From Prevotella sp. (GTDB lineage: Bacteria; Bacteroidota; Bacteroidia; Bacteroidales; Bacteroidaceae): a stretch of 34,741 nt of DNA. This document shows positions 7,433 through 18,619 of this stretch, piece by piece. The notes beneath the pieces are model-generated. The model searched no databases. It was not told where the DNA came from and saw only the letters and a program-made list of their open reading frames with translations. Position numbers and translations under genes: made by a program. Location: the NCBI GenBank assembly GCA_017960525.1, contig JAGCZA010000083.1:1-34741 (forward strand), written 5' to 3'. Numbering within the stretch: position 1 is the stretch's first letter; every line of letters begins with the position of its first letter.

Positions 7433-9142
7433 ATGAAAAGACAACTTATTCTTTCGGCCATGCTCATCGCCGCCAGCGGCGCAATGGCCTGCACCAATTT
7501 CATCGTGGGCAAGAAAGCCTCGAAGGACGGTTCCGTCATCTGTTCCTACTCCGCCGACAGTTACGGCATGTTCACCGGCCTGCGCCACCAGCCCGCCGCC
7601 AAGCACCAGAAGGGAGACATGCGCAAAATCTACGAGTGGGACACGAACAAATACCTGGGCGAGATTCCCGAAGCCGAGGAGACCTACAACACCATCGGCA
7701 ATATCAACGAATGGCAGGTGACCATCGGCGAGACGACCTTCGGAGGACGTGAAGAGATGGTCGACACGACGGGCATCATAGACTATGGCTCTTTGATTTA
7801 CATCGCATTGCAACGCTCGAAGACCGCCCGCGAGGCCATCAACATTATGACGACACTCGTGGAGCAGTACGGCTATTGCTCCGAGGGTGAGACGTTCACC
7901 ATCTGCGACCCCAACGAGGCCTGGATTATGGAAATGATGGGCGCCTTTATGCCCGACTCCTTGAAGGCTACGCTGAAGTCTGCCGCCCGCAAGCAACTGG
8001 GCCGCACCGTATGGGTGGCCATACGCATACCCGACGATATGATTTGCGGCCACGCCAACCAGAGCCGCATCACGACCTTCGACCAGAAGGGCAAGAAGGC
8101 CAATGGCCTGTGGTCAATGGCCAATGCGACGGGCGACGTGCTCTTCTCGAAGAACGTGGTTACCTACGCCCGCCAAAGGGGATGGTTCACGGGCAAGGAC
8201 GAGGATTTCTCGTACAACGCCGCCTATGCCAAGCCCGACTTCACAGGCCGCCGCATCTGCGACGCCCGCGTGTGGAGTTTCTTCCGCCGTTATGCCGACG
8301 GTATGGACCGCTACCTGGCCTGGGCCGACGGCCACGCCAAGGATGCCGAGGTGATGCCCCTCTGGGTGAAGCCCAACCGCCTGCTCACCGTGGCCGACGT
8401 GGAGGCAGCCATGCGCGACCATTTTGAGGGCACGCTCTTCTCGCTCGACCAGGATATGGGAGGCGGCATCTGGGAGATGCCCTACCGCCCCACCCCGCTC
8501 TACTTCGAGGTTGACGGCAAGAAATACTTCAACGAGCGCCCCACATCGACACAGCAGGCAGGCTTCGTCTACGTGAGCCAGATGCGCTCATGGCTGCCCC
8601 GACAAGTGGGCGGCTGCTTCTGGTTTGCCAACGACGACGGCAATATGGTGCCCTTCACGCCCGTCTATTGCTGCGCCACAGAGGCTCCGCGCCCCTACAA
8701 CACCCCTGGTGCTGACGACCTGAACTTCTCCTTCGACAATGCCTACTGGGTGCAGAACTGGGTCAGCAACATGGTTTACCCGCGCTACAGTGTGCTTTTC
8801 CCCAGCCTGCAAGAGGTGCGCGACTCACTCGACCAGTCCTACTTCCGCGCACAGAAAGAGGTGGAAGACCGCGCCATAGCCCTCGACGAGGCCACCCGCG
8901 TGAAATACCTTACCGCCTACACCGCCGAGAAAGCCAATCAGATGCTTGCCCGCTGGAAGCAACTGGCCACCTATCTCATCGTGAAGTACAACGATATGAT
9001 ATCCAAGCCCGAGGAAAACGGCCAGTTCGCCCGCACCCCTTACGGCTTTGGGGCCACGGTCAAGCGTCCGGGCTACCCCACGCGCTATGCCAAAGACCTC
9101 ATCAAGCAGACCGGCGACAAGTTCCTGGTGCCGAAAGAATAA
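7433..9142 (+). CDS. Secreted C69-family dipeptidase
   Basis: A 569-residue N-terminal-nucleophile peptidase of family C69 (PepD type; older name U34), expected to cleave dipeptides in the periplasm. A signal peptide of about 19 residues (MKRQLILSAMLIAASGAMA) leads directly into CTNFIVGKKASKDGS. Removal of the signal peptide should therefore expose Cys20 as the catalytic N-terminal cysteine. The family signatures GSVICSYSADSYG and TIGNINEWQVTIGETTFGGR follow, and the length is normal. The gene begins 24 bp after tadA with no clear promoter box, so read-through is possible. It may serve amino-acid or peptide nutrition, typical of asaccharolytic-leaning Prevotella metabolism. The exact substrate cannot be read from sequence. 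Confidence 0.9.
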   Translation: MKRQLILSAMLIAASGAMACTNFIVGKKASKDGSVICSYSADSYGMFTGLRHQPAAKHQKGDMRKIYEWDTNKYLGEIPEAEETYNTIGNINEWQVTIGETTFGGREEMVDTTGIIDYGSLIYIALQRSKTAREAINIMTTLVEQYGYCSEGETFTICDPNEAWIMEMMGAFMPDSLKATLKSAARKQLGRTVWVAIRIPDDMICGHANQSRITTFDQKGKKANGLWSMANATGDVLFSKNVVTYARQRGWFTGKDEDFSYNAAYAKPDFTGRRICDARVWSFFRRYADGMDRYLAWADGHAKDAEVMPLWVKPNRLLTVADVEAAMRDHFEGTLFSLDQDMGGGIWEMPYRPTPLYFEVDGKKYFNERPTSTQQAGFVYVSQMRSWLPRQVGGCFWFANDDGNMVPFTPVYCCATEAPRPYNTPGADDLNFSFDNAYWVQNWVSNMVYPRYSVLFPSLQEVRDSLDQSYFRAQKEVEDRAIALDEATRVKYLTAYTAEKANQMLARWKQLATYLIVKYNDMISKPEENGQFARTPYGFGATVKRPGYPTRYAKDLIKQTGDKFLVPKE

Positions 9143-9224
9143 GGCGACCGGATGAAAACTGGCGTCCCCACGCATTTTTAGACTTTTTATAGATAAAGAG
9201 GAGGGATAATTGCAGAAAAAGTCG

Positions 9225-9232
9225 TAACTTTG
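9225..9232 (+). promoter_or_regulatory. -7 box (TAACTTTG) of the Fur-family gene and purA
   Basis: TAACTTTG ends 10 nt before the ATG at 9243, again giving a very short leader. The 100-bp gap after the peptidase gene holds an AT-rich stretch (9170-9200) but no hairpin that I trust as a terminator. Confidence 0.6.
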
Positions 9233-9242
9233 CCCACAGTTT

Positions 9243-11168
<1,926 letters not shown>

Positions 11169-11178
11169 CAAAAACAGA

Positions 11179-12570
11179 ATGAAACCGTCAATAGTAAAAG
11201 GAACACGCGACTTCGGACCACAGGAGATGGCCCGTCGCAACTATATCTTCAACACCATACGGCAGGTGTATGAACTGTATGGCTTCCAGCAAATTGAGAC
11301 TCCAGCCCAGGAGACGCTCCAGACGCTGATGGGCAAATATGGCGAGGAAGGCGACAAACTGCTGTTCAAGATTCTGAACAGCGGCGACTTCCTGTCAAAA
11401 GTCACCGACGAAGAACTGGACGAGCGCAACACCCTCCACCTGGCCTCAAAGGTCTGTGAGAAAGGCCTGCGCTACGACCTCACCGTGCCCTTCGCCAGAT
11501 ACGTGGTGATGCACCGCGAGGAACTGCAGTTGCCCTTCAAGCGCTACCAGGTGCAGCCCGTGTGGCGCGCCGACCGTCCGCAGAAAGGCCGCTACCGCGA
11601 GTTCTACCAGTTCGACGGCGACGTAGTGGGCAGCGACTCGCTGCTCAACGAGGTGGAACTGATGCAGATAGTCGATACCGTGTTCACCCGCTTCGGCGTG
11701 CGTGTGGAAATCAAAATCAACAACCGTAAGATTCTCACCGGCATCGCCGAGGTCATCGGCGCCGCCGACAAAATTGTCGACATCACCGTGGCCATCGACA
11801 AACTCGACAAGATTGGCATCGACGCCGTGAACGACGAACTGCGCAGCGACGGCCTCACCGACGAGCAGATTGCCAAGTTGCAGCCCATCATTATGCTCCA
11901 GGGCACCAACGAGGAGAAACTCAACACCATTGCCGAGGTGCTCAAGGACAGCGAGACCGGTCTCAAGGGCATCGAAGAGACCCGCTTCATCCTCTCAACC
12001 CTCAGTTCCGTCTGTTGCGATGGCATCGCAACCAACGGAGCAGCCCTCCACAACTCCATCCAACTCGACCTCACCCTGGCCCGTGGCCTGAGTTACTATA
12101 CTGGCGCCATCTTTGAGGTGAAGGCCCTCGACACGCCTATGGGCAGCATCAGCGGCGGCGGCCGCTACGACAACCTGACGGGTATCTTCGGCATGCCCGG
12201 CCTCTCTGGCGTCGGCATCAGTTTCGGCGTAGACCGTATCTACGACGTACTCAACGCCTTAGACCTATATCCCAAAGATGCACTTCAGACCACACAGGTG
12301 CTCTTCATCAACTTTGGCGACCGTGAGACGGCCTACTGTCTGCCCATTATCGCCAAGGTGCGTGCCGCCGGCATCCGTGCCGAATACTACCCCGACCAGG
12401 CGAAGATGAAGAAGCAGATGGCCTACGCCAATGCCAAGCAGATTCCCTTTGTCGTCCTCGCCGGAGAAAGCGAAATGGCCGAAGGCAAGGTGACCCTGAA
12501 AAATATGGCCACCGGTGAGCAGATGCTGCTCACCTCAGACGAACTGTTGGAGAAGGTATCACGCGGGTAA
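11179..12570 (+). CDS. hisS: Histidine-tRNA ligase
   Basis: A 463-residue class II aminoacyl-tRNA synthetase charging tRNA-His. Motif 2 is seen as [20 protein letters not shown] near 124-143, and the histidine-A motif [12 protein letters not shown] near 304-315, followed by SGGGRYDNL. The start [17 protein letters not shown] is typical, and the C-terminal anticodon-binding domain is present. The ATG lies 10 bp beyond a large inverted repeat. No TAnnTTTG box lies in the gap, so expression may depend on read-through from the fur-purA promoter. The DUF3667 gene starts 8 bp after its stop. Confidence 0.97.
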   Translation: MKPSIVKGTRDFGPQEMARRNYIFNTIRQVYELYGFQQIETPAQETLQTLMGKYGEEGDKLLFKILNSGDFLSKVTDEELDERNTLHLASKVCEKGLRYDLTVPFARYVVMHREELQLPFKRYQVQPVWRADRPQKGRYREFYQFDGDVVGSDSLLNEVELMQIVDTVFTRFGVRVEIKINNRKILTGIAEVIGAADKIVDITVAIDKLDKIGIDAVNDELRSDGLTDEQIAKLQPIIMLQGTNEEKLNTIAEVLKDSETGLKGIEETRFILSTLSSVCCDGIATNGAALHNSIQLDLTLARGLSYYTGAIFEVKALDTPMGSISGGGRYDNLTGIFGMPGLSGVGISFGVDRIYDVLNALDLYPKDALQTTQVLFINFGDRETAYCLPIIAKVRAAGIRAEYYPDQAKMKKQMAYANAKQIPFVVLAGESEMAEGKVTLKNMATGEQMLLTSDELLEKVSRG

Positions 12571-12578
12571 TCTCGAAT

Positions 12579-13496
12579 ATGGGATACAAAGAACAATACA
12601 GAAGATTCCGCCAGTGGCAGTTGCATCCGATAGATTATCAGGAGGACACCGAAACACATCATTGCATCAACTGCGAGAGAGAATTCCGTGGCAACTTTTG
12701 CCCCACCTGCGGCCAGAATGCGAAAACTGGTGCGGTGACCTGGACCAGCATCCGTCTGGGCGTGATGGACGTATGGGGTATGGGCGGCCGCTCACTACCC
12801 TATACCATTGTCCAACTGCTCTTTCGTCCGGGCTACCTGATTGGCGACTACCTGGACGGGCGTCGGCAACTCAGTTTCCCTCCGGTGAAAATGCTGGTGC
12901 TGGTAGCATTGGTGGCCTATCTGTTTGGCGAGGTGCTATTCCCTGATGCCATTGATTCTTCGTCTCAGGAAGAATCGGTAACCATTATCGACCGATTCAT
13001 AGACTGGGTGGACGACCATTACGACTATGGTCCACTCATCTGTTTCCTGTGTTTGTCCATTCCCTCGTTCATCATTTTCCAATATTCGCCACGCCACAAT
13101 CGGCACACCATACCCCAGGAGTTCTTCATCCAGGTATTCAATTCCATCCAGTTACTTATTCTGATGATACCTTATGTTGTATTAGACGATTTCTGGGCTT
13201 TGGCATTTTTACCTTTTCTGATGGTATTATTCTGGCAAATCCTCGTCACCTACAAACAACTGTTCGGCTACAATTGGTGGGGAACGGTCTGGCGTTTATT
13301 GACCTGTCTGCTGCTTTGTTCCCTTTTCATTATCATTATCATATATGGCGTGAATGTAATTGTATTTCACGCCCCGACCGAGACCAGCCTTACGAATGTT
13401 TACTGGCAGACCGGCAGTCTCGCTCTCGGCTTCCTCCTTATCTCCTGCATCGTCACCATCATCAACCGCAGGGGGGAAGCCCGCCGAAAGCATTGA
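12579..13496 (+). CDS. DUF3667 family membrane protein with zinc ribbon
   Basis: A 305-residue protein. It has a four-cysteine zinc ribbon (CINCEREFRGNFCPTCGQ, Cys 29, 32, 41, 44), then a soluble linker, then about four or five hydrophobic spans. These include VKMLVLVALVAYLFGEVLF near 104-122, LICFLCLSIPSFIIF, IQLLILMIPYVVL, and CLLLCSLFIIIIIYGVNVIVF. The ribbon followed by RPGYLIGDYLDGRRQLSFPP matches what I remember of DUF3667, a Bacteroidota family of unknown function. It begins 8 bp after hisS, probably in the same transcript. Function is not assigned. Confidence 0.75.
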   Translation: MGYKEQYRRFRQWQLHPIDYQEDTETHHCINCEREFRGNFCPTCGQNAKTGAVTWTSIRLGVMDVWGMGGRSLPYTIVQLLFRPGYLIGDYLDGRRQLSFPPVKMLVLVALVAYLFGEVLFPDAIDSSSQEESVTIIDRFIDWVDDHYDYGPLICFLCLSIPSFIIFQYSPRHNRHTIPQEFFIQVFNSIQLLILMIPYVVLDDFWALAFLPFLMVLFWQILVTYKQLFGYNWWGTVWRLLTCLLLCSLFIIIIIYGVNVIVFHAPTETSLTNVYWQTGSLALGFLLISCIVTIINRRGEARRKH

Positions 13497-13536
13497 GCAA
13501 ACTGCCCTTTGCCATTATTTTTTTGATTTTTTCCCT

Positions 13537-13578
13537 AAGAGGGGTATTTGATTTTGCATTTTAAGGGTCATATAAGTG
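13537..13578 (+). promoter_or_regulatory. Candidate promoter of the ECF sigma-factor operon
   Basis: Upstream of the sigma-factor gene there is no TAnnTTTG box. There is a segment reading GAGGGGTATTTGATTTTGC and then AAGGGTCATATAAGTG. It resembles sequences I associate with ECF operons in this phylum, and an autoregulated ECF-type promoter would fit. This is an inference from position and absence of the usual box. Confidence 0.3.
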
Positions 13579-13600
13579 AATAAAGACAAAACAGACTTGT

Positions 13601-14092
13601 ATGGACTACAGTAAAAAAACGTTTGAACACCTGTTCAAGGACAGTTATCCGCTGATGTACCGTATGGCATTCTCGATGGTGGAGAACGCCGACGATGCGA
13701 AGGATGCCGTGAACCAAGTGTTCACCCAGATGTGGCGGGGCAAGCCCAAGGTGAGCGACGACAGCGTCAGAGGCTATCTGCTAGCGGCCACGCGCAACCA
13801 ATGCCTGCACATCCTGCGGCAACGGCAACTGCAACGACAGATGGAAGACGAACTGCTGCGACAGACGGAAGCAAGCCGGAACGAGGAGCGCGAGGAACTG
13901 CTCCAAGCGCTGCAACAAGCCATCGACAACCAACTGACGGAGCAGGACAAGCGCGTGCTGCGGCTGCACTACGACGAGGAGATGACCTACCAGGAGACGG
14001 CCACGATACTCGGCATCAGTACGGCAGCGGTGAACAAGCACATCACGCGCTCGCTGGCAAAGATTCGTGAAACCCTTAAAATTGCAAAGTAA
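13601..14092 (+). CDS. ECF-type RNA polymerase sigma factor
   Basis: A 163-residue sigma-70 family protein with only regions 2 and 4. Region 2 is LFKDSYPLMYRMAFSMVEN followed by DDAKDAVNQVFTQMWRG (about 11-47), which contacts core polymerase and the -10 element. Region 4 is EQDKRVLRLHYDEEMTYQET followed by ILGISTAAVNKHITRSLAKI (about 109-150), a helix-turn-helix. The downstream gene starts one base after the stop and encodes a single-span membrane protein, the usual position of the partner anti-sigma factor. This predicts membrane-signalled release of the sigma factor. The signal is unknown. Confidence 0.93.
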   Translation: MDYSKKTFEHLFKDSYPLMYRMAFSMVENADDAKDAVNQVFTQMWRGKPKVSDDSVRGYLLAATRNQCLHILRQRQLQRQMEDELLRQTEASRNEEREELLQALQQAIDNQLTEQDKRVLRLHYDEEMTYQETATILGISTAAVNKHITRSLAKIRETLKIAK

Positions 14093-14093
14093 G

Positions 14094-15590
14094 ATGAAGA
14101 CAGAAGATATTGACAAGAGAATCGGTATGCCCGACGTTGATGCAGAATGGGCAAAGTTCGAGCAGGAGGTCATCAGCAAGGATACGGCCTCGCACAGGAG
14201 CATCGTGTACTGGGGTCTCTCCCTCGCCGCCTCCGTCGCAATAGTGGCCGGCATCTTCCTCTTTTGGAACGATGACAAGGAACAGGCAGAAATGACGGTC
14301 GCAATGGCCGAACAACCTGTTGCACCAACCACTCAAGAAGAAGTTGAAACGCCAACCAAGACTGAGCCGGCACCAGTAGCCGAGCCACGTACAAAACCTG
14401 ACTTGATTGCTATGGCAACTCCCTCGAAGCCCAAGAGCAACAAGACTGTGGAGGCAACCGTAAAGGAAGAGAAAGTCTACGATTGTGGGGAGGTTATGCC
14501 ACGCTTCCGAGGCGGCGACAAAGCCTTAGTGGAGTTTATCAAGGAGCGTCTGGAATATCCCGACCTGGCAATGGAATACGGAGCAAGAGGGCGCGTCATC
14601 ATGACATTTATCGTAGACTCTCTTGGCTATTTGTCGAGAATGAGGGCCACCAAGTTTATGCTCAAATACGACACACTACGCATGAATCATGAACCGGAGG
14701 AAAGACAGATGGAACTGAAGGAGCAAATCCAGTTACTTATGGAGGAAGAGTGCACTCGCATCCTCTGCATGATGCCGAGATGGGCGCCCGGCAATCAGTT
14801 TGGCAGGTTTGTTTCAGTAAGATACACCGTTCCCTTCACATTCAACCCCTCCGAAGCCGAGCGACAGGAATACCTCGTCCTAAAAGACGATGCCCTGCAA
14901 GGCCGGATAGCAGGAATGGACATCGTCCCGAAATCGAAAGACGTCCCGAAATCGAAAGACTTAGGTCAGGGGAACATTATGCGACTGAGGGGACTGCGCA
15001 ACCGCAACGGCAACGACTCTATCCTCATCGTGGTCAACGGCACGCCCTTGTCCGACTCCCTGTGCTTCACTTCAAGTACCAAACTGATTGCAGACCTCTA
15101 CAGGCAAGGGCAGTTCATAGACAGTATCAAGGTGTACAAAGACGAAAATACCAAGAAACAATACGGCGAACGGGCCAAATACGGCGTAATCGCACTAACC
15201 ACCTCTCCCGACACGCTTTGCGACGCCTACATCCGCCAGCATCCGGAACTGAAGCAGACACGCCATTACGTGGAGGGCTACGTCCTGGACGAAAACGACA
15301 AGCCGCTTGCCGATGCCTGGGTCGGCATCACGCTAACAGCCGGCGCTGCCACAGATGCCAAAGGGCACTTCGCCCTTTGGCTGCCACAGACCCAACAAGA
15401 CCTCTTGGCCAGCTGCACAGGCTACAAAAGCTTACGACTTCCAGTAAAACCCGGCTCCATCCTGACCTTCCGCCTGGCTGAACTGCGAACTTTGAAGGAC
15501 ATCATCATAATGCGCGGAAAGAAAAAGGAAATCCCGGTAAGAGAAATAGCGACAAGAGGAAACGCTATCAATAAAACACAGCGAAAATGA
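14094..15590 (+). CDS. Single-span TonB / plug-like / CarboxypepD fusion protein (likely sigma-factor partner)
   Basis: A 498-residue protein starting at the ATG at 14094, one base after the sigma-factor stop. A short cytoplasmic part (1-35, MKTEDIDKRIGMPDVDAEW) precedes one membrane span at about 36-58. A Pro/Thr-rich periplasmic linker follows. Next is a TonB C-terminal-type domain at about 134-250 (MPRFRGGDKALVEFIKERL to GRFVSVRYTVPFTF). Residues about 295-370 (SILIVVNGTPLSD; IDSIKVYKD; YGVIALTT) resemble the plug domain of TonB-dependent receptors. Residues 393-465 (VEGYVLDENDKPLADAWV) are a CarboxypepD regulatory-like domain. The order is the reverse of SusC-type receptors, where CarboxypepD precedes plug. 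A six-codon tandem duplication (VPKSKD twice) lies at about residues 278-289. Its position implies an anti-sigma or signal-relay role; this is inference. Confidence 0.75.
   Translation: MKTEDIDKRIGMPDVDAEWAKFEQEVISKDTASHRSIVYWGLSLAASVAIVAGIFLFWNDDKEQAEMTVAMAEQPVAPTTQEEVETPTKTEPAPVAEPRTKPDLIAMATPSKPKSNKTVEATVKEEKVYDCGEVMPRFRGGDKALVEFIKERLEYPDLAMEYGARGRVIMTFIVDSLGYLSRMRATKFMLKYDTLRMNHEPEERQMELKEQIQLLMEEECTRILCMMPRWAPGNQFGRFVSVRYTVPFTFNPSEAERQEYLVLKDDALQGRIAGMDIVPKSKDVPKSKDLGQGNIMRLRGLRNRNGNDSILIVVNGTPLSDSLCFTSSTKLIADLYRQGQFIDSIKVYKDENTKKQYGERAKYGVIALTTSPDTLCDAYIRQHPELKQTRHYVEGYVLDENDKPLADAWVGITLTAGAATDAKGHFALWLPQTQQDLLASCTGYKSLRLPVKPGSILTFRLAELRTLKDIIIMRGKKKEIPVREIATRGNAINKTQRK
14925..14960 (+). 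repeat. 18-bp perfect tandem duplication inside the TonB-fusion gene
   Basis: GTCCCGAAATCGAAAGAC is repeated directly at 14925-14942 and 14943-14960. It adds six codons (VPKSKD) in frame in the linker before the plug-like domain. This is probably replication slippage and may vary between strains. Confidence 0.9.
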
Positions 15591-15934
15591 AAGACTTCCC
15601 AGACAGGATGACGCCGGAACAGGCGCGGACATTTCGCGACGACGTGCTGAACATTGTCAGCCAGATTCCACCTGGCCGCGTCACCACCTACGGCCACATT
15701 GCCGTCCTCGCGGGCTGGCCCAGCCACTCACGAATGGTAGGCCGCACCCTGCGCTACACGCATGGAGCCGAGTTGCTCCCTTGCCACCGCGTGGTAAACA
15801 TCACCGGTCGCACCGCCCCAGGCTGGAGCCGTCAGCGCTCCCTGTTAGAGGAAGAAGGTGTCACCTTCAGTCCCAATGGCCACGTGGATATGCGAAAGCA
15901 CTTTTGGGGCAAAGACATTACGGCAGTTACCTAA
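15587..15934 (+). CDS. MGMT/Ogt-family DNA alkyl-repair protein (short form)
   Basis: A 115-residue protein consisting of just the DNA-binding and active-site domain of O6-alkylguanine-DNA alkyltransferases. The methyl-acceptor motif is PCHRV at 65-69, so Cys66 is present. Alkyltransferase-like proteins of similar size usually have Trp there (PWHR), so this one may be a genuine suicide methyltransferase. The arginine-finger segment SRMVGRTLR and helix-turn-helix GRVTTYGHIAVLAG are visible. The ATG overlaps the stop of the preceding gene as ATGA, so translation is coupled to the ECF sigma-factor operon. The end of the gene (TTACGGCAGTTACC) resembles the repeat unit that immediately follows. 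Confidence 0.85.
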   Translation: MKDFPDRMTPEQARTFRDDVLNIVSQIPPGRVTTYGHIAVLAGWPSHSRMVGRTLRYTHGAELLPCHRVVNITGRTAPGWSRQRSLLEEEGVTFSPNGHVDMRKHFWGKDITAVT

Positions 15935-16021
15935 AAAGGTTACGGCAATTGGGGTAAAAGGTTACGGCATTTGGGGTAAAAGGTTACGGCAATTGGGCTA
16001 AAAGGTTACGGCAATTTGGGA
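15934..16021. repeat. Four-copy 22-bp tandem array (core TTACGGCAATTGGGG) upstream of lepA
   Basis: Four adjacent 22-bp units (15934, 15956, 15978, 16000) each read AAAAGG, then TTACGGCA, then a variable A/T-A/T-T and a G-run. They differ at only a few positions. They start directly after the alkyltransferase stop codon and end about 75 bp before the lepA promoter box. The rest of the 192-bp gap holds A-rich DNA (about 16045-16075). Confidence 0.92.
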
Positions 16022-16094
16022 GGGGGGAAATGGACGCGAAAAGGTAAAGTTACTAAAAAAAGCAAAAAAAATAAGCGGTATGGTTTTTTTTGCT

Positions 16095-16102
16095 TACCTT
16101 TG
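16095..16102 (+). promoter_or_regulatory. -7 box (TACCTTTG) of the lepA promoter
   Basis: TACCTTTG lies 24 nt before the ATG at 16127. Since transcription must begin after it, the in-frame upstream ATG at 16016 cannot be the start of lepA. A-tracts lie just upstream, and no clear -33 TTTG is seen. Confidence 0.65.
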
Positions 16103-16126
16103 CATCTTAAAACGGAACCTACCCAA

Positions 16127-17908
<1,782 letters not shown>

Positions 17909-17912
17909 CCGA

Positions 17913-18006
17913 TGTTGAGAGTTGAGAGTTTAGAGTTTAGAGACTTTAGACTCTCACGCTGAAGACATACTAAAGTCACTAATCTCTAAACACTAAACAC
18001 TCAACA
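17913..18006. repeat. 94-bp inverted-repeat element (copy 1), lepA-crp gap
   Basis: The outer ends are TGTTGAG at 17913 and its complement CTCAACA ending at 18006. The 37-bp arms match at all but about five positions and enclose a 20-bp centre. The arms are built from the near-repeats GTTGAGAG and GTTTAGAG and end in GACTTTAG. A second copy of the same design lies at 27070-27165. It fills the gap between lepA and the Crp-like gene, and as RNA it would form a long hairpin. Confidence 0.85.
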
Positions 18007-18010
18007 AAAT

Positions 18011-18613
18011 ATGGCAGCCTTAAGTTTAACTCCACGCGACGTGGCCCGCGAATTGGCCCGCAGATACAGTACGATGACGCACGACGAACTCGACATGCTC
18101 GAAGAGATTCTCGTGCCGATGAAGTTTGCAAAGGGTGAAAAGATACTCGACGAAGGACAAGTGTGCAACAACATCTACTGGATAGTGAAAGGCCTGGTGC
18201 GCCAGTTCTACTACAAGAACAAAAAGGAACTCACGGAGTATATGGCCACCGAGAACACCATCTGTATGAGCATCGAGAGCCTCTTCCGCGAGACACCGTC
18301 GCAACAAATCATACAGGCGGTGGAGCCTACCATCCTCTACGCCATCTCCATGCACGGCCTGGAGGCGGCGGCCATCAAGAGCGTGAACATACAGATGCTC
18401 TACAGGAAGATTCTGGAAGAATCGCTCATCATCAGCCAGCAACGCGCCGACATGCTCCGATTCGAGAGCGCACAAGACCGCTACCAGAAACTGGTGAAAA
18501 CCTCGCCACAACTCGTCCTCCGCGCCCCGCTCGTCTACATTGCCAGTTACCTGCAAATGACGCCCGAGACCCTCAGCCGCGTCCGCACCGCCGTTCTCTT
18601 CAGCAACGACTGA
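18011..18613 (+). CDS. Crp/Fnr-family transcriptional regulator
   Basis: A 200-residue protein. A cyclic-nucleotide-binding-type beta barrel spans about 30-115 (LVPMKFAKGEKILDEGQVC; IYWIVKGLVRQFYYKNKKE), followed by a long dimerisation helix. A short helix-turn-helix lies near 170-195 (APLVYIASYLQMTPETLSRV). No FNR-type cysteine cluster is present, and the glycine/arginine residues that bind cAMP are not evident, so the ligand is unknown. The ATG lies 4 bp beyond the 94-bp inverted-repeat element. Its stop is only 6 bp from the stop of the convergent GH115 gene. Confidence 0.85.
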   Translation: MAALSLTPRDVARELARRYSTMTHDELDMLEEILVPMKFAKGEKILDEGQVCNNIYWIVKGLVRQFYYKNKKELTEYMATENTICMSIESLFRETPSQQIIQAVEPTILYAISMHGLEAAAIKSVNIQMLYRKILEESLIISQQRADMLRFESAQDRYQKLVKTSPQLVLRAPLVYIASYLQMTPETLSRVRTAVLFSND

Positions 18614-18619
18614 CCACCA

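Noticed and set aside
13601-15934. Classical FecIR-type iron-signalling set
   Set aside because: The second protein has no FecR domain, and no TonB-dependent receptor gene follows.
16016-16126. Longer lepA start at 16016
   Set aside because: It lies upstream of the TACCTTTG promoter box and inside the repeat array; the Lys-rich extension has no family match.
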